The position numbers were made by a program, and so were the translations under genes. A stretch of DNA of 23,822 bases. Origin: Geobacter sp. UBA6802. GTDB taxonomy: Bacteria; Desulfobacterota; Desulfuromonadia; Geobacterales; Pseudopelobacteraceae. The stretch covers positions 1 through 23,822 of the forward strand of contig DKFG01000214.1 in assembly GCA_002452325.1 (NCBI GenBank). Direction: 5' to 3'. The notes beneath the pieces are model-generated. The model saw only the letters and a list, made by a program, of their open reading frames with translations. It had not been told where the DNA came from and searched no databases. Positions 1-7,430 of the stretch are shown one piece after another (the stretch's first letter is position 1; each line of letters starts with the position of its first letter).

Positions 1-1333
1 CCAGAAAGAAGAAGTCGTAGAAATCCCCTCCCACCTCCTTGGCCGGTTCCATCAGGGCATACAGTTCAATATCGGCCCGATCCGGAAACGGGGGAAAGAT
101 GCGGGGCAGCAGTGAGGCCTGGATATCAGTGGCCAGCTTCAGTTCGCTCTGAATCCGCTCTTTGGCTGCGGTGGTCTCGGTCAGATTGGTGATGTATTGC
201 TTCAGAGCACTGTTCATCGCACTAAACGCCTTGGTAAGCTTTCCTACCTCATCCTGTGAGTGTACCGGCGGCAGTTTCAGATCAAAGTTTCCGGCAGCCA
301 CCGCTTCGGTGGCTGCAGCCAGCTGATGAAGCGGCTTTGTGATGGAACGGGCGATCAGTGCTACTCCGCCTGCAAGAAGCAGAAGCCCGACAGCCCCCAT
401 ACCGATAACCGTTAGTGTGAGAGAGCGTACCTCGGCGAATAGTTCGGCTTCCGGAAAGACAACCGCCAGTGTCCATCCGGTAGCGGTAACAGGCGCGTAG
501 TACATCCAGCTTTTGGTGCCGTTTGTATCGGTGTAGGGGGTAAAACCGGACTCACCCCGCACCATTTTCTCGCCGATATCGTGCAGTAACGGATTGTTGT
601 GAGATGCAGCAATACTGAAGATGGTTTCGCTCATGATCATCTCTTTACGCGGGTGGGCAAGTATGACCCCCTTTCGGGAGATCAGGAAGCTGTAACCGCT
701 TTTGAGCGGTTTCATTGATGAAACCAGTTCCGTTAGCCAGCCCAATGAAACATCGGCCACTACAACCCCGCGAAAGTGACGCTTGTCGCCTACTCCTTGA
801 AAAAACGGAAGGGAGCAACTGCTCATCAGCATAGCGTCGCTCCCTTCATCAAGATACGGTTCGATCCACTCCATTCTTTTCCGTTCTTTGGGAACCCGGT
901 ACCAGTCAAGCGCCATAAACTGAAAGTTATCTTCTGCAGTGAAGATCAACCGCCCGTTTTTGCGGTAAAAATAGGGTACTACCGGCTTGGCGCCAACAAC
1001 AGCGTTATCCGGTTCAAAGGCCGCACCAATGCCGTACATTGCCTGATTTCCGTCCAATGTTTTTTCAAGCAACATACGACGTGATTCTTCCGTATAGGAG
1101 CCGGTCTCCAGAGACCTGACCACCCCTTCAGCAACCTTGCCGATGGCGGTCAGCTCTGTTTCAACCTTGTTAACGGCAGCATGGGCCAGGTTACGGGCAT
1201 TTTTTTCAAGCTCCACTTCCAGCGTGCGACGAGAGCTTTGGTAAAAATACCCAATAATTGCAGTAAAAATGAGAGCACTGCACAGCGTGATAACGACAAT
1301 AAGCTTGCTAGAAATACTTGTGCTGATACGCAT
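1..1333 (-). CDS. Membrane sensor with Cache, HAMP and SpoIIE-type PP2C phosphatase domain (3' end outside window)
   Basis: Predicted inner-membrane sensor whose output is a PPM/SpoIIE serine phosphatase, the RsbU type that usually acts on an anti-sigma antagonist. The 444 visible residues show a membrane helix at about residues 9-31, a large periplasmic region with Cache-like strands (GYSFLISRKGVILAHPR around nt 645-695), a second helix at about 301-329 and a HAMP segment to about 385. The start of the phosphatase follows: PAKEVGGDFYDFF at nt 10-50 holds the GD metal-binding pair typical of the family. The ATG at 1333 follows GGAAGG at a 5-base distance. The rest of the catalytic domain lies beyond position 1. 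Domain order is seen; the target protein is unknown, and no STAS or anti-sigma gene is visible nearby. Confidence 0.88.
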   Translation of the reverse strand, partial: MRISTSISSKLIVVITLCSALIFTAIIGYFYQSSRRTLEVELEKNARNLAHAAVNKVETELTAIGKVAEGVVRSLETGSYTEESRRMLLEKTLDGNQAMYGIGAAFEPDNAVVGAKPVVPYFYRKNGRLIFTAEDNFQFMALDWYRVPKERKRMEWIEPYLDEGSDAMLMSSCSLPFFQGVGDKRHFRGVVVADVSLGWLTELVSSMKPLKSGYSFLISRKGVILAHPRKEMIMSETIFSIAASHNNPLLHDIGEKMVRGESGFTPYTDTNGTKSWMYYAPVTATGWTLAVVFPEAELFAEVRSLTLTVIGMGAVGLLLLAGGVALIARSITKPLHQLAAATEAVAAGNFDLKLPPVHSQDEVGKLTKAFSAMNSALKQYITNLTETTAAKERIQSELKLATDIQASLLPRIFPPFPDRADIELYALMEPAKEVGGDFYDFFFL

Positions 1334-1471
1334 GTGGCCTTCCGATAATCCCTAAAACCTAGTTGGTTGCGCTACGCCGCAGTGAGCGCAACGAAAGTCA
1401 ATCAGCTCAACTCCTTTGTCCATTTAGCCGTCTGTCGCTTCGGCTGCCGGAGCTAAACGGACCGGAGCGTT
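1334..1471. other. Intergenic region with two inverted repeats
   Basis: This gap separates the hydrolase stop from the phosphatase gene and holds two inverted repeats. One has a perfect 8-bp stem, GTTGCGCT (1366-1373) with AGCGCAAC (1385-1392), around an 11-nt loop. The other pairs TTTAGC (1423-1428) with GCTAAA (1452-1457). Neither is followed by a T-run, so they are poor intrinsic terminators. On the minus strand a 23-codon ORF (1423-1352) crosses the first hairpin and encodes a CxxC (FRCAHCG); whether it is translated is doubtful. Confidence 0.45.
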
Positions 1472-3328
1472 TCATCTGATCATTGATCTGATGATCCGGG
1501 TTATCTCCTCATCTTTTGCAAGATCGCGGTAGACAGTTGACCGCCGGTCAATGGATTTAGGGGCGTTTACGGCTGCCTTGGCTGCCTGGGCGGTCGTGGG
1601 CGGTATAATGTCTGTCTTGCCGTCGCAGACAGTGTAACGCTCCGGCAGAATACCCTCGTTGAAATAGCGGGCAACCGCCAGATCGACACACTCGGTGCTG
1701 TAGGGGAAGAGGCCGTGCTGATACTCCCGCTCCACCATGATCATGCTGCTCTTGGACAATCGCTCAAAGGTTTGAAGCGCCCCTTCAACCCTAGTCAGTG
1801 CGTCATACCGGCTTTGCAACATCAATATCCCCTCAGAGGCGCGGTTTACTTCAGCCATTGAGGGTTTTTGCACCTTGGGAGCAGGCCAGTTTGGGCATGA
1901 GTAGTTGAGCACCTGAGCGCCAAAGAACGGGTACTGCACAAACTGAAGCAAAGCCGTATCTATCCAGAAATCCTGCGAATGTGTATAGGGAGTGTCGTTG
2001 CAACGAATAGCCAGGCGAACAGCGCTCTCGTTACCGAGCAGGAAATTGGAACCGCCTGAAACGGGAGCAGAGTAGGCTTTCTTCATATCAAAGGCACGTT
2101 TCTTCGCCTGTTCGTTAATGGCTACATCCGGTGAGAAAAGGGTCTGACTTATGATCAATTCCCACTCATCCAGTGAGGCAATGTTTGGGTGTTTCTGATG
2201 TAACTGCTGTAACACCTGGGCGCTTCTTAGGGTTATCATGGCTTGAAAGGCGTTACTCTCCAGGGTGTCGGTGCCGGTGTTGGTGCTTTGGTCTGTCCAT
2301 CCATATGTCTGACCTTTCAGCCAAAGGGGCTGGAGGGCGGGAAACACCGTCCGTACCTCCTCCGGGCTATTTCCCAAGGCCAGACGATCATTGTTACGGG
2401 CAGCAAAGGGGGCGAACACCTCATCGTAGAGCCGTTGTTCACCTATGGCCCGCGCCAGATACAAGTCCTCAAAGTTACGGCTAAAGTCTACATTGCTATC
2501 CAGAAGCATCCGACCTGCCCGTTCGGGAAAACGCCCGGCATACCAGGCCCCCAGCCAGGTTCCGTAGGAGTAGCCGATGTAGTTCAGTTTTTCATATCCC
2601 AAAAGGTGACGGATAAGATCCATGTCCCGCACGGTCTGTTCGGTGTTGATGTAAGGGGTCAGAGGGTTTTTCTGGCAGGCAGCGGTTTCAAGCTGTGTGT
2701 TGTAGAGGGTATTTTGAATCGTTTCATTGCCCATATCCCAGGGAAAGGGAAAGTTGCGCTTGGTCTGCTCATTGCTGGCACAGATGAGCTGGGTGGAGGC
2801 CCCTACCCCCCTGGGGGAAAAACCGATCAGCTCAAAGCGATCCCCCATCTTTTTCAGTTCAGCGGCGATAACATCATTGGGAGCATCCAGGTTCTCGAAC
2901 TTAAGGGAGGTGGCGGCGGCCAGCCCCAAACCATCGCTACCTGGTCCACCGGGGTTGAAGAATATCCCCTCTTTTTGGACTCCCTGCTTACCGGCGGCGG
3001 TGCGCATTATGGCGATCTGCAAATCACCTTTTGAAGGGTTGGCGTAATCCATTGGCACGGTGATCATGGCACATTTAAGGCGTTCTCCTAGTTTTTCCTG
3101 CGCTTTTTTCATAAGATTTAAACGATCTACGCCAAGTATCCCTTCGTCGCAGGTCTGCCAGTTGACTACCTGGGATTTGTAGGCAGCCAACGGGTCCGGT
3201 GCCGGGCCGCCGGAGTCGGATGAACAGCCGACCAAGGCAAGCATGATCAGCAGGACCATCAGTCTGATGGGTGAGGGTTTCCCCCACGAAATCATACCGG
3301 GGAGGGAGTGAGACAACAGCAAATTCAT
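1472..3328 (-). CDS. Secreted alpha/beta-hydrolase lipoprotein, peptidase S33 / tripeptidyl aminopeptidase-like
   Basis: Likely exported serine hydrolase or exopeptidase of the TAP-like S33 group. From the chosen start the protein has 618 residues, with a lipoprotein signal ending ALVGC (Cys35). It then shows the oxyanion-hole motif NPGGPG (125-130), GFSPRGVG (169-176, usually GFDPRG), the nucleophile elbow GYSYG (Ser254), and a C-terminal TAP-like region with the acid in SRYDALT and the histidine in YQHGLF. The triad therefore looks complete. The ATG at 3328 is preferred over one at 3388 because AAGGAG precedes it and because it overlaps the upstream stop as ATGA, implying translational coupling. 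The substrate cannot be deduced. Confidence 0.87.
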   Translation of the reverse strand: MNLLLSHSLPGMISWGKPSPIRLMVLLIMLALVGCSSDSGGPAPDPLAAYKSQVVNWQTCDEGILGVDRLNLMKKAQEKLGERLKCAMITVPMDYANPSKGDLQIAIMRTAAGKQGVQKEGIFFNPGGPGSDGLGLAAATSLKFENLDAPNDVIAAELKKMGDRFELIGFSPRGVGASTQLICASNEQTKRNFPFPWDMGNETIQNTLYNTQLETAACQKNPLTPYINTEQTVRDMDLIRHLLGYEKLNYIGYSYGTWLGAWYAGRFPERAGRMLLDSNVDFSRNFEDLYLARAIGEQRLYDEVFAPFAARNNDRLALGNSPEEVRTVFPALQPLWLKGQTYGWTDQSTNTGTDTLESNAFQAMITLRSAQVLQQLHQKHPNIASLDEWELIISQTLFSPDVAINEQAKKRAFDMKKAYSAPVSGGSNFLLGNESAVRLAIRCNDTPYTHSQDFWIDTALLQFVQYPFFGAQVLNYSCPNWPAPKVQKPSMAEVNRASEGILMLQSRYDALTRVEGALQTFERLSKSSMIMVEREYQHGLFPYSTECVDLAVARYFNEGILPERYTVCDGKTDIIPPTTAQAAKAAVNAPKSIDRRSTVYRDLAKDEEITRIIRSMIR

Positions 3329-3939
3329 GGTGCGGTCTCCTTGTGGGGGGGCAATGCATTGTTTATCTCTCCTTCTTGCGGTACACAATCGCCTCTCATC
3401 TCGCTCAGGGTTGCGGCGACATCCTCCACCACTTCCGTGATATTTACGTCCAACTGGTCTTCGTCCAGAATGTTCATGGCTGATCCCCTGGCATGGTCAA
3501 GACTGAAGACCTCTGCGCCGGATTTGGGGTCTGTTGCCGTCATCTCGGCCCTGCAGAAGGATTTTCCAGCACCGAAGCCGACCCAGAAACGTAACGAACG
3601 GCTGCCAGCCGTAAAATCCTTGAACCTGCCGTCAATCAACAGATCGGCAGTAATCGGCGTCTTGCCGTCAACAACCTCTACCCGTTCAATCCCCTTGATC
3701 TTTTTTAGTTGCCCGGAAAGTCTGGTTGCAAAGAGTTGCTGATAGAAATTCCGGCTACGCCCGCGTTCACCTTGAAACTCGGCCTCCACCGGGAAGATTT
3801 TCAGGGCAACGCTTTTGGTACAGCTCCATCTGTTCCGATCCTTCAGTTCCATCGTGTCCAGCTGCCCTGCGGCAGTACAAATGCTGCCGGTAACAACGGT
3901 CGTCAGTACGAATATGCTTGCTGCAAGTCGTTTCTTCAC
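3325..3939 (-). CDS. Exported DUF4410-like protein
   Basis: Encodes 204 residues from a GTG start (3939) preceded by GGGAG at 5 bases. An upstream in-frame ATG (4032) would prepend a non-signal-like stretch. The N terminus (KKRLAASIFVLTTVVTGS) is a Sec signal. The body, with SGQLKKIKGIERVEVV, a strand ending LLIDGRF and then GFGAGKSFCRAEMTATD, resembles the DUF4410 family of periplasmic proteins of unknown function; that assignment is by pattern only. Its stop overlaps the hydrolase start by 4 bases, so the two probably form one transcript. Three cysteines in the mature part may permit a disulfide. Confidence 0.78.
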   Translation of the reverse strand: MKKRLAASIFVLTTVVTGSICTAAGQLDTMELKDRNRWSCTKSVALKIFPVEAEFQGERGRSRNFYQQLFATRLSGQLKKIKGIERVEVVDGKTPITADLLIDGRFKDFTAGSRSLRFWVGFGAGKSFCRAEMTATDPKSGAEVFSLDHARGSAMNILDEDQLDVNITEVVEDVAATLSEMRGDCVPQEGEINNALPPHKETAP

Positions 3940-3973
3940 GGTTTCTCCCGGTAACGTTGTATGATTGATTCGT

Positions 3974-4430
3974 CTAAAAATATGTTTTTCCAGCGGACAG
4001 GCGCTTGAGCAATGTCTGCACCCCCTGTTCAAGCTGCATATCCCGGCCTGCTGTTACGGAGGCCGGTTCGTTAAACACCTGAATAGTTGCGGCCTCAAGA
4101 AAAATCCGGCGCCTCCGGGCGAACCAGCCGGGTCTCGTGAATTCCCCAGACACCGCTTTTTTCAGAGGCGTAGAGCAGGGTGCGACCATCGGGGCCAAAG
4201 CTGACGGAACGCTCCTGATGCGGATTGCTGGTAATTCGACGGCTCTTGCCGGTCAGGGTGGATACCGCAAAGATCTCACCGTGGGCAACCACTGCCAGCT
4301 CTGTGCCGTTGGGGGAGACCGCCGGATTACGCAGCCAGAGCGGGCGGTTCGGATCGATTTCCTTGGCCTGAACGATTGAAGCGCAACAGAGCAGGACAAT
4401 CAGCAGGTTGATGATGTTTTTGAGCTGCAT
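3974..4430 (-). pseudogene. Remnant of a tricorn-like S41 protease gene (large internal deletion)
   Basis: The ATG at 4430 opens a signal peptide (MQLKNIINLLIVLLCCASIVQA) followed by PLWLRNPAVSPNG and one or two PD40-type propeller repeats. That is the usual beginning of tricorn-like S41 peptidases, which have about 1000 residues. The frame stops at 4095 after 111 codons. In another minus frame, ending at 3974, lies NEPASVTAGRDMQLEQGV followed by LLKRL, which resembles the extreme C terminus of the same family (GxDxQLxxAvxxLL). Nearly all of the propeller and the whole protease core are missing. I infer a large deletion joined out of frame near 4100-4140. The family assignment of the short C-terminal piece is the weaker half. 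Confidence 0.6.
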
Positions 4431-4483
4431 GGGATGGACTCCTGCGTTTGGCTTATGACGGCTTGAATCGTATACAAGCATGC

Positions 4484-4948
4484 TTAAGGCGCCGAACGGA
4501 CCGCCCAGCTGTTAAATGTTTTGATGGTTGTGGAAGATTGGTAGGACGACAGATTTTTTTTGATAAAGAAGCTTTCAGGATTGCCGACCCTCACGATGGC
4601 GGCAGTAGCATTGTTTATCTCTGTTGAGGACCAGATGTATTTGCCGTTTAGATTATTGAAAAGTGATATTTGGGAGGATATAGTGGTTAATTCTGCCTTG
4701 GAGGGCAGGCGCCATTGACCAGCGGTTGACTTGTCGCTTAGTCCACAACTGCCGGATGCGAGGCTTGCTGCTTTTGCCGTTGCATCGTGCCAGTTTATCG
4801 GGCCTTGCATGCAGCTGGCATCCTTCAGCCAGACCAGGCCGTTTGCTGTTACCGTACCGTTGCCGTTATCTCCGGCAAAGCTTGCTGATGGTGCTGTCAT
4901 GCTGAAAAGCGCTGCTACTGCCAGCAAGGTCATAATTTTCCTGTTCAT
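4484..4948 (-). CDS. Exported DUF1566 (Lcl C-terminal-like) protein
   Basis: Encodes 154 residues with a clear signal peptide cleaved after ASFA. The mature part shows the DUF1566 pattern: NGTVTANGLVWLKDASC, then a cysteine-containing middle, GQWRLPSKAELTTI, and YIWSSTEI near the end. The fold is carbohydrate-binding-like and is found in surface or fimbrial proteins of many Geobacter-type bacteria; no enzymatic role is known. AGAGG lies about 9 bases before the ATG. It is separated by 54 bases from the protease remnant and by 138 bases from the upstream activator gene, so it is probably transcribed alone. Confidence 0.8.
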   Translation of the reverse strand: MNRKIMTLLAVAALFSMTAPSASFAGDNGNGTVTANGLVWLKDASCMQGPINWHDATAKAASLASGSCGLSDKSTAGQWRLPSKAELTTISSQISLFNNLNGKYIWSSTEINNATAAIVRVGNPESFFIKKNLSSYQSSTTIKTFNSWAVRSAP

Positions 4949-4980
4949 GGGCGTAATCCTCTCTTTTTTGTGTGATGTGA

Positions 4981-5012
4981 ACAGCCGACACCGTGATCAG
5001 TTTATCGGCTGT
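4981..5012. repeat. Inverted repeat in the leader of the DUF1566 gene
   Basis: ACAGCCGA (4981-4988) and TCGGCTGT (5005-5012) form a perfect 8-bp stem with a 16-nt loop. It lies between the activator stop and the DUF1566 start. A separate 10-bp palindrome, CCCTCGAGGG, is at 5031-5040. No T-run follows on the minus strand, so it could be a leader structure or an operator rather than a terminator. Confidence 0.4.
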
Positions 5013-5086
5013 GTCTTTGTTTGAAACGTTCCCTCGAGGGTTAACCGCCCCCTTCATTGTTCAGATACCGATCTCTTATGAATCGC

Positions 5087-6343
5087 TTACGAACTGGGGG
5101 CAGATGGTACAGGCTGCGACGCCAACTCCAGCCGCTGCAGCTTTTTGCGCAATCCTTCACGACTCATCCCCAACCGCTGCGCTGCCTTTGTCTTGTTGCC
5201 GTTGGCCTCCCGCAACGCCTGTTCGATCAGCTGTTTTTCAGAATCCTTCAGCAGTGTTGCTCCTCTTGTGGCTAGTAGAGCGGTCTGCTGCTGCAGCGGA
5301 TCAGAGAGGTCAGTGAGCGTAATGGTATCACCGTAGGCCAGGGCCACGGCCCGCTCGATCTCATTATCCAGCTCACGCACGTTGCCGGGCCAGGGGTATG
5401 AACGCAACCTTTCCAGTGCCTCTTTGGCAATCCGCAGCGGGGCTCTGCCGCAACTGCGTGCCCACTTTTCCAGAAAATGCCGGGCGATCAGCTCGATGTC
5501 GCCTTTGCGTTCTCTCAGTGGGGGGATGTGCAGCGTGACGCCATTCAGCCGGTAATAGAGGTCCTCACGAAAACGTCCGGTTGCGATCTCTTTGCCCAGA
5601 TCGCGGTTGGTGGCGGTGATGATCCGCAAATCCACCGGAATGGCGGTGCGGCTGCCAACCCGTTCCAGAGTCCGTTCTTCCAGCACCCGCAACAGCTTGG
5701 CCTGCAACTGCAGCGGCATCTCGCCCACTTCATCAAGAAACAAGGTACCCCCTGCAGCCTGCTGGATCTTGCCGATCCGGGCTTCGACCCCGGTGGCAAC
5801 CCCTTTTTCAATGCCGAACATCTCGCTCTCAAAGATGGTCTCCGGTATTGCTGAGCAGTTGACTGCCACAAACGGTTTGGCGCTGCGGGGGCTGTTAAAG
5901 TGAATCGCCTTGGCAAACAGCTCCTTGCCGGTACCGGTCTCCCCCGTTATGATAACGGAAAGGCGGGAATCGGCAATCCGCTCTGCCTTGGCGATCAGCT
6001 CGCGGATCTGGTGGCTGGTGCCCAGGATCGAAGAAAAGGGGAAAGAACGGCGCAGGTTTTTCTTGAGGGTGCTGTTTTCACGGACCAGCTGTTCTCGTGC
6101 GCTGCGCAGCTGCTGTTCGGTCTGTTGCAGCTCATCAATGGTCTGTTCCAGATGATACTCCCGCGCCTCCACCTTGACCGCCATCATGCCGAATGACTCG
6201 GCCAGACGGGCAACCAGCGGCGGATACTGACTGTCCTTGGTCAGCTCAAACAGATCATTGTACTGGCCAAAACGGCCATGAGCCAGCTCTTCGGTCACGA
6301 CAATCAGGCGTTGCAAAAGCTGCTTGGTGGTCTCGTTGTTCAT
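5087..6343 (-). CDS. Sigma-54-dependent transcriptional activator (AAA+, Fis-type HTH) with a novel N-terminal module
   Basis: A 418-residue bacterial enhancer-binding protein. Residues 1-80 form a helical module shared with the histidine kinase at 15338; a coiled coil follows to about 100. The AAA+ domain spans about 103-335: Walker A GETGTGKE (134-141), Walker B GGTLFLDE (198-205) and arginine residues in FREDLYYRLN. The C terminus has a Fis-type HTH (NGNKTKAAQRLGMSREGLRK, 381-400). The sigma-54-contact loop reads GVATGV (181-186) instead of GAFTGA. There is no receiver domain, so control must come through the N-terminal module. The ATG at 6343 (after GCGGGA) is preferred over 6367 because it gives the same N-terminal length as the kinase. 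It lies 81 bases after the binding-protein gene, probably in the same operon. Confidence 0.9.
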   Translation of the reverse strand: MNNETTKQLLQRLIVVTEELAHGRFGQYNDLFELTKDSQYPPLVARLAESFGMMAVKVEAREYHLEQTIDELQQTEQQLRSAREQLVRENSTLKKNLRRSFPFSSILGTSHQIRELIAKAERIADSRLSVIITGETGTGKELFAKAIHFNSPRSAKPFVAVNCSAIPETIFESEMFGIEKGVATGVEARIGKIQQAAGGTLFLDEVGEMPLQLQAKLLRVLEERTLERVGSRTAIPVDLRIITATNRDLGKEIATGRFREDLYYRLNGVTLHIPPLRERKGDIELIARHFLEKWARSCGRAPLRIAKEALERLRSYPWPGNVRELDNEIERAVALAYGDTITLTDLSDPLQQQTALLATRGATLLKDSEKQLIEQALREANGNKTKAAQRLGMSREGLRKKLQRLELASQPVPSAPSS

Positions 6344-6386
6344 ACTGTTTCCCGCCGCACTATCCATCCGGTTGATGCTTCACCAG

Positions 6387-6414
6387 CTCTTTTCCTGCCG
6401 CTCTTTTCCTGCCG
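6387..6414. repeat. 14-bp tandem duplication
   Basis: Two adjacent exact copies of CTCTTTTCCTGCCG lie in the spacer between the binding-protein stop and the activator start. It looks like a simple slippage or duplication event that may lengthen the intercistronic distance. Confidence 0.85.
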
Positions 6415-6424
6415 CTTATGACGA

Positions 6425-7210
6425 CTACTCCCTGACCAGCGCCGCAATCCCGCCGGTATAGTAGGGCTCAGAAAACAGGACTTTTTTTGCCCGCTCGTCT
6501 GTGATGGTGATACAGGCGCCGATCATATCCACCTTGTCGGCTGCCAGGGCCGGTATCATGGCTCCGAAATCCATGTTGACCACCTCCAGATTCATATCGA
6601 GCTTCTGGGCAACATGGCGGGCAATCTCGATATCGAGACCGACAACAGTATGGGTGCCGTCTATGAATGAGAACGGCTCGGTCACGGCTGATGTGCCGAA
6701 TCGCAAGGTGCCTTTGCTGCCGGTCAGCTTGATCACCGGCATCGGGGCGGGACTGCCTGTTTTGGGGAGCCAACGCTGCAGCATGGCGTCATAGGAGCCA
6801 TTCTTTTTAAGTTCAGCGATAACCAGGTCAATAGAATTTTTCAACTCCTGCTTGCCCTGCTGCACGGCAAAACCGTAACTGTCTTTGGTGATCATCTCCG
6901 GCAGGACGGTCAGCCCCTTGTTTTTCGCAGCAATGTTTTTCAGGATCGGTTCGTCATATGCTGCGGCATCGGCCTTGCCTGCCTGCACAGCCAGGGCGGC
7001 ATCCAACACGCTGTTGAAATATTTAAATTTGGCATCGGGAAACCGTGATAACACCAGCTTGTCGGCAACGGTTCCGGTGGGAACGGCAAACTCCTTGCCG
7101 GCCAGTTGCGGCAGCTGCACGATCTTTTCTCGCTGCGTGCAGCCGCTAAAAGCAAAAAACGCTGAAATGATAAGGATGATACCAACCATGCTGCAGACTT
7201 TTTTCGACAT
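6425..7210 (-). CDS. Amino-acid-type substrate-binding lipoprotein with circularly permuted SBP_bac_3 fold
   Basis: A 261-residue periplasmic binding lipoprotein (lipobox FSGC, Cys24). The SBP_bac_3 motifs occur in swapped order. Residues about 36-150 (LAGKEFAVPTGTVADKL through KNGSYDAMLQRWLP) match what is normally the second half. Residues about 164-261 (GTLRFGTSAVTEPFSF, VGLDIEIA, TITDERAKKVLFSEPYY) match what is normally the first half. The ligand carboxylate-binding arginine (TDER) and an aspartate in AAAYDEP are kept. No permease or ATPase gene adjoins it. It is followed by the sigma-54 activator and preceded by a sigma-54-type promoter, so a sensing role is plausible. AAAGGAG lies 11 bases before the ATG. 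Confidence 0.87.
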   Translation of the reverse strand: MSKKVCSMVGIILIISAFFAFSGCTQREKIVQLPQLAGKEFAVPTGTVADKLVLSRFPDAKFKYFNSVLDAALAVQAGKADAAAYDEPILKNIAAKNKGLTVLPEMITKDSYGFAVQQGKQELKNSIDLVIAELKKNGSYDAMLQRWLPKTGSPAPMPVIKLTGSKGTLRFGTSAVTEPFSFIDGTHTVVGLDIEIARHVAQKLDMNLEVVNMDFGAMIPALAADKVDMIGACITITDERAKKVLFSEPYYTGGIAALVRE

Positions 7211-7334
7211 CTTCTGTTTGTCTCCTTTGAGTGAACTGACCCCCTTGAGGGGCGTTGTGTTGTGTCTGACCCGTTTTGATCTTGTATACTGGGCCTCTCA
7301 GCACCCGCTGCCGTGATTTTGGACAACCCTGCCC

Positions 7335-7350
7335 AGCACGACCCATGCCA
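7335..7350 (-). promoter_or_regulatory. Sigma-54 (-24/-12) promoter for the binding-protein/activator operon
   Basis: Reading the minus strand from 7350, TGGCATGGGTCGTGCT matches TGGCACGNNNNTTGCW with two mismatches, both at non-GG/GC positions. GG falls at -25/-24 and GC at -13/-12, with the required spacing. Transcription would start near 7324, giving a leader of about 113 nt. Confidence 0.6.
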
Positions 7351-7365
7351 AATAAAATCAACCGA

Positions 7366-7386
7366 AACATCATGATGTTGCAACAT
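7366..7386. promoter_or_regulatory. Overlapping palindromes, candidate activator site
   Basis: AACATCATGATGTT (7366-7379) is a perfect 14-bp palindrome. ATGTTGCAACAT (7375-7386) is a perfect 12-bp palindrome that overlaps it. Together they present three AACAT half-sites in alternating orientation. They lie at about -42 to -62 from the predicted sigma-54 start, close for an enhancer but upstream of the promoter. Binding by the activator at 5087-6343 is inference. Confidence 0.45.
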
Positions 7387-7410
7387 GGCACTGACAACTT
7401 CTGTCCGCAA

Positions 7411-7429
7411 CTGCCAACCTGGTTGGCAG
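7411..7429 (-). terminator. Stem-loop just after the efflux permease gene
   Basis: CTGCCAACC (7411-7419) and GGTTGGCAG (7421-7429) are perfect complements around one base, so the folded form would have a 7-bp stem and 5-nt loop. It sits one base after the permease stop. Only two T residues follow on the minus strand, so it is at best a weak intrinsic terminator. Confidence 0.35.
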
Positions 7430-7430
7430 T

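Noticed and set aside
1334..1471. Possible cyclic-di-GMP (GEMM) riboswitch before the phosphatase gene
   Set aside because: Such riboswitches are common in Geobacter-type genomes, but the conserved GCAAACC / GACGCAAAGC elements are absent here.
2243..3034. Plus-strand open frame of 263 codons
   Set aside because: It lies wholly inside the minus-strand hydrolase gene, has no recognisable domain or ribosome site, and the minus frame has a full catalytic motif set.
6425..7210. Simple truncation of a normal binding protein
   Set aside because: Both halves are present and complete in motif content, an intact lipoprotein signal precedes the swapped first half, and a second gene shows the same order.
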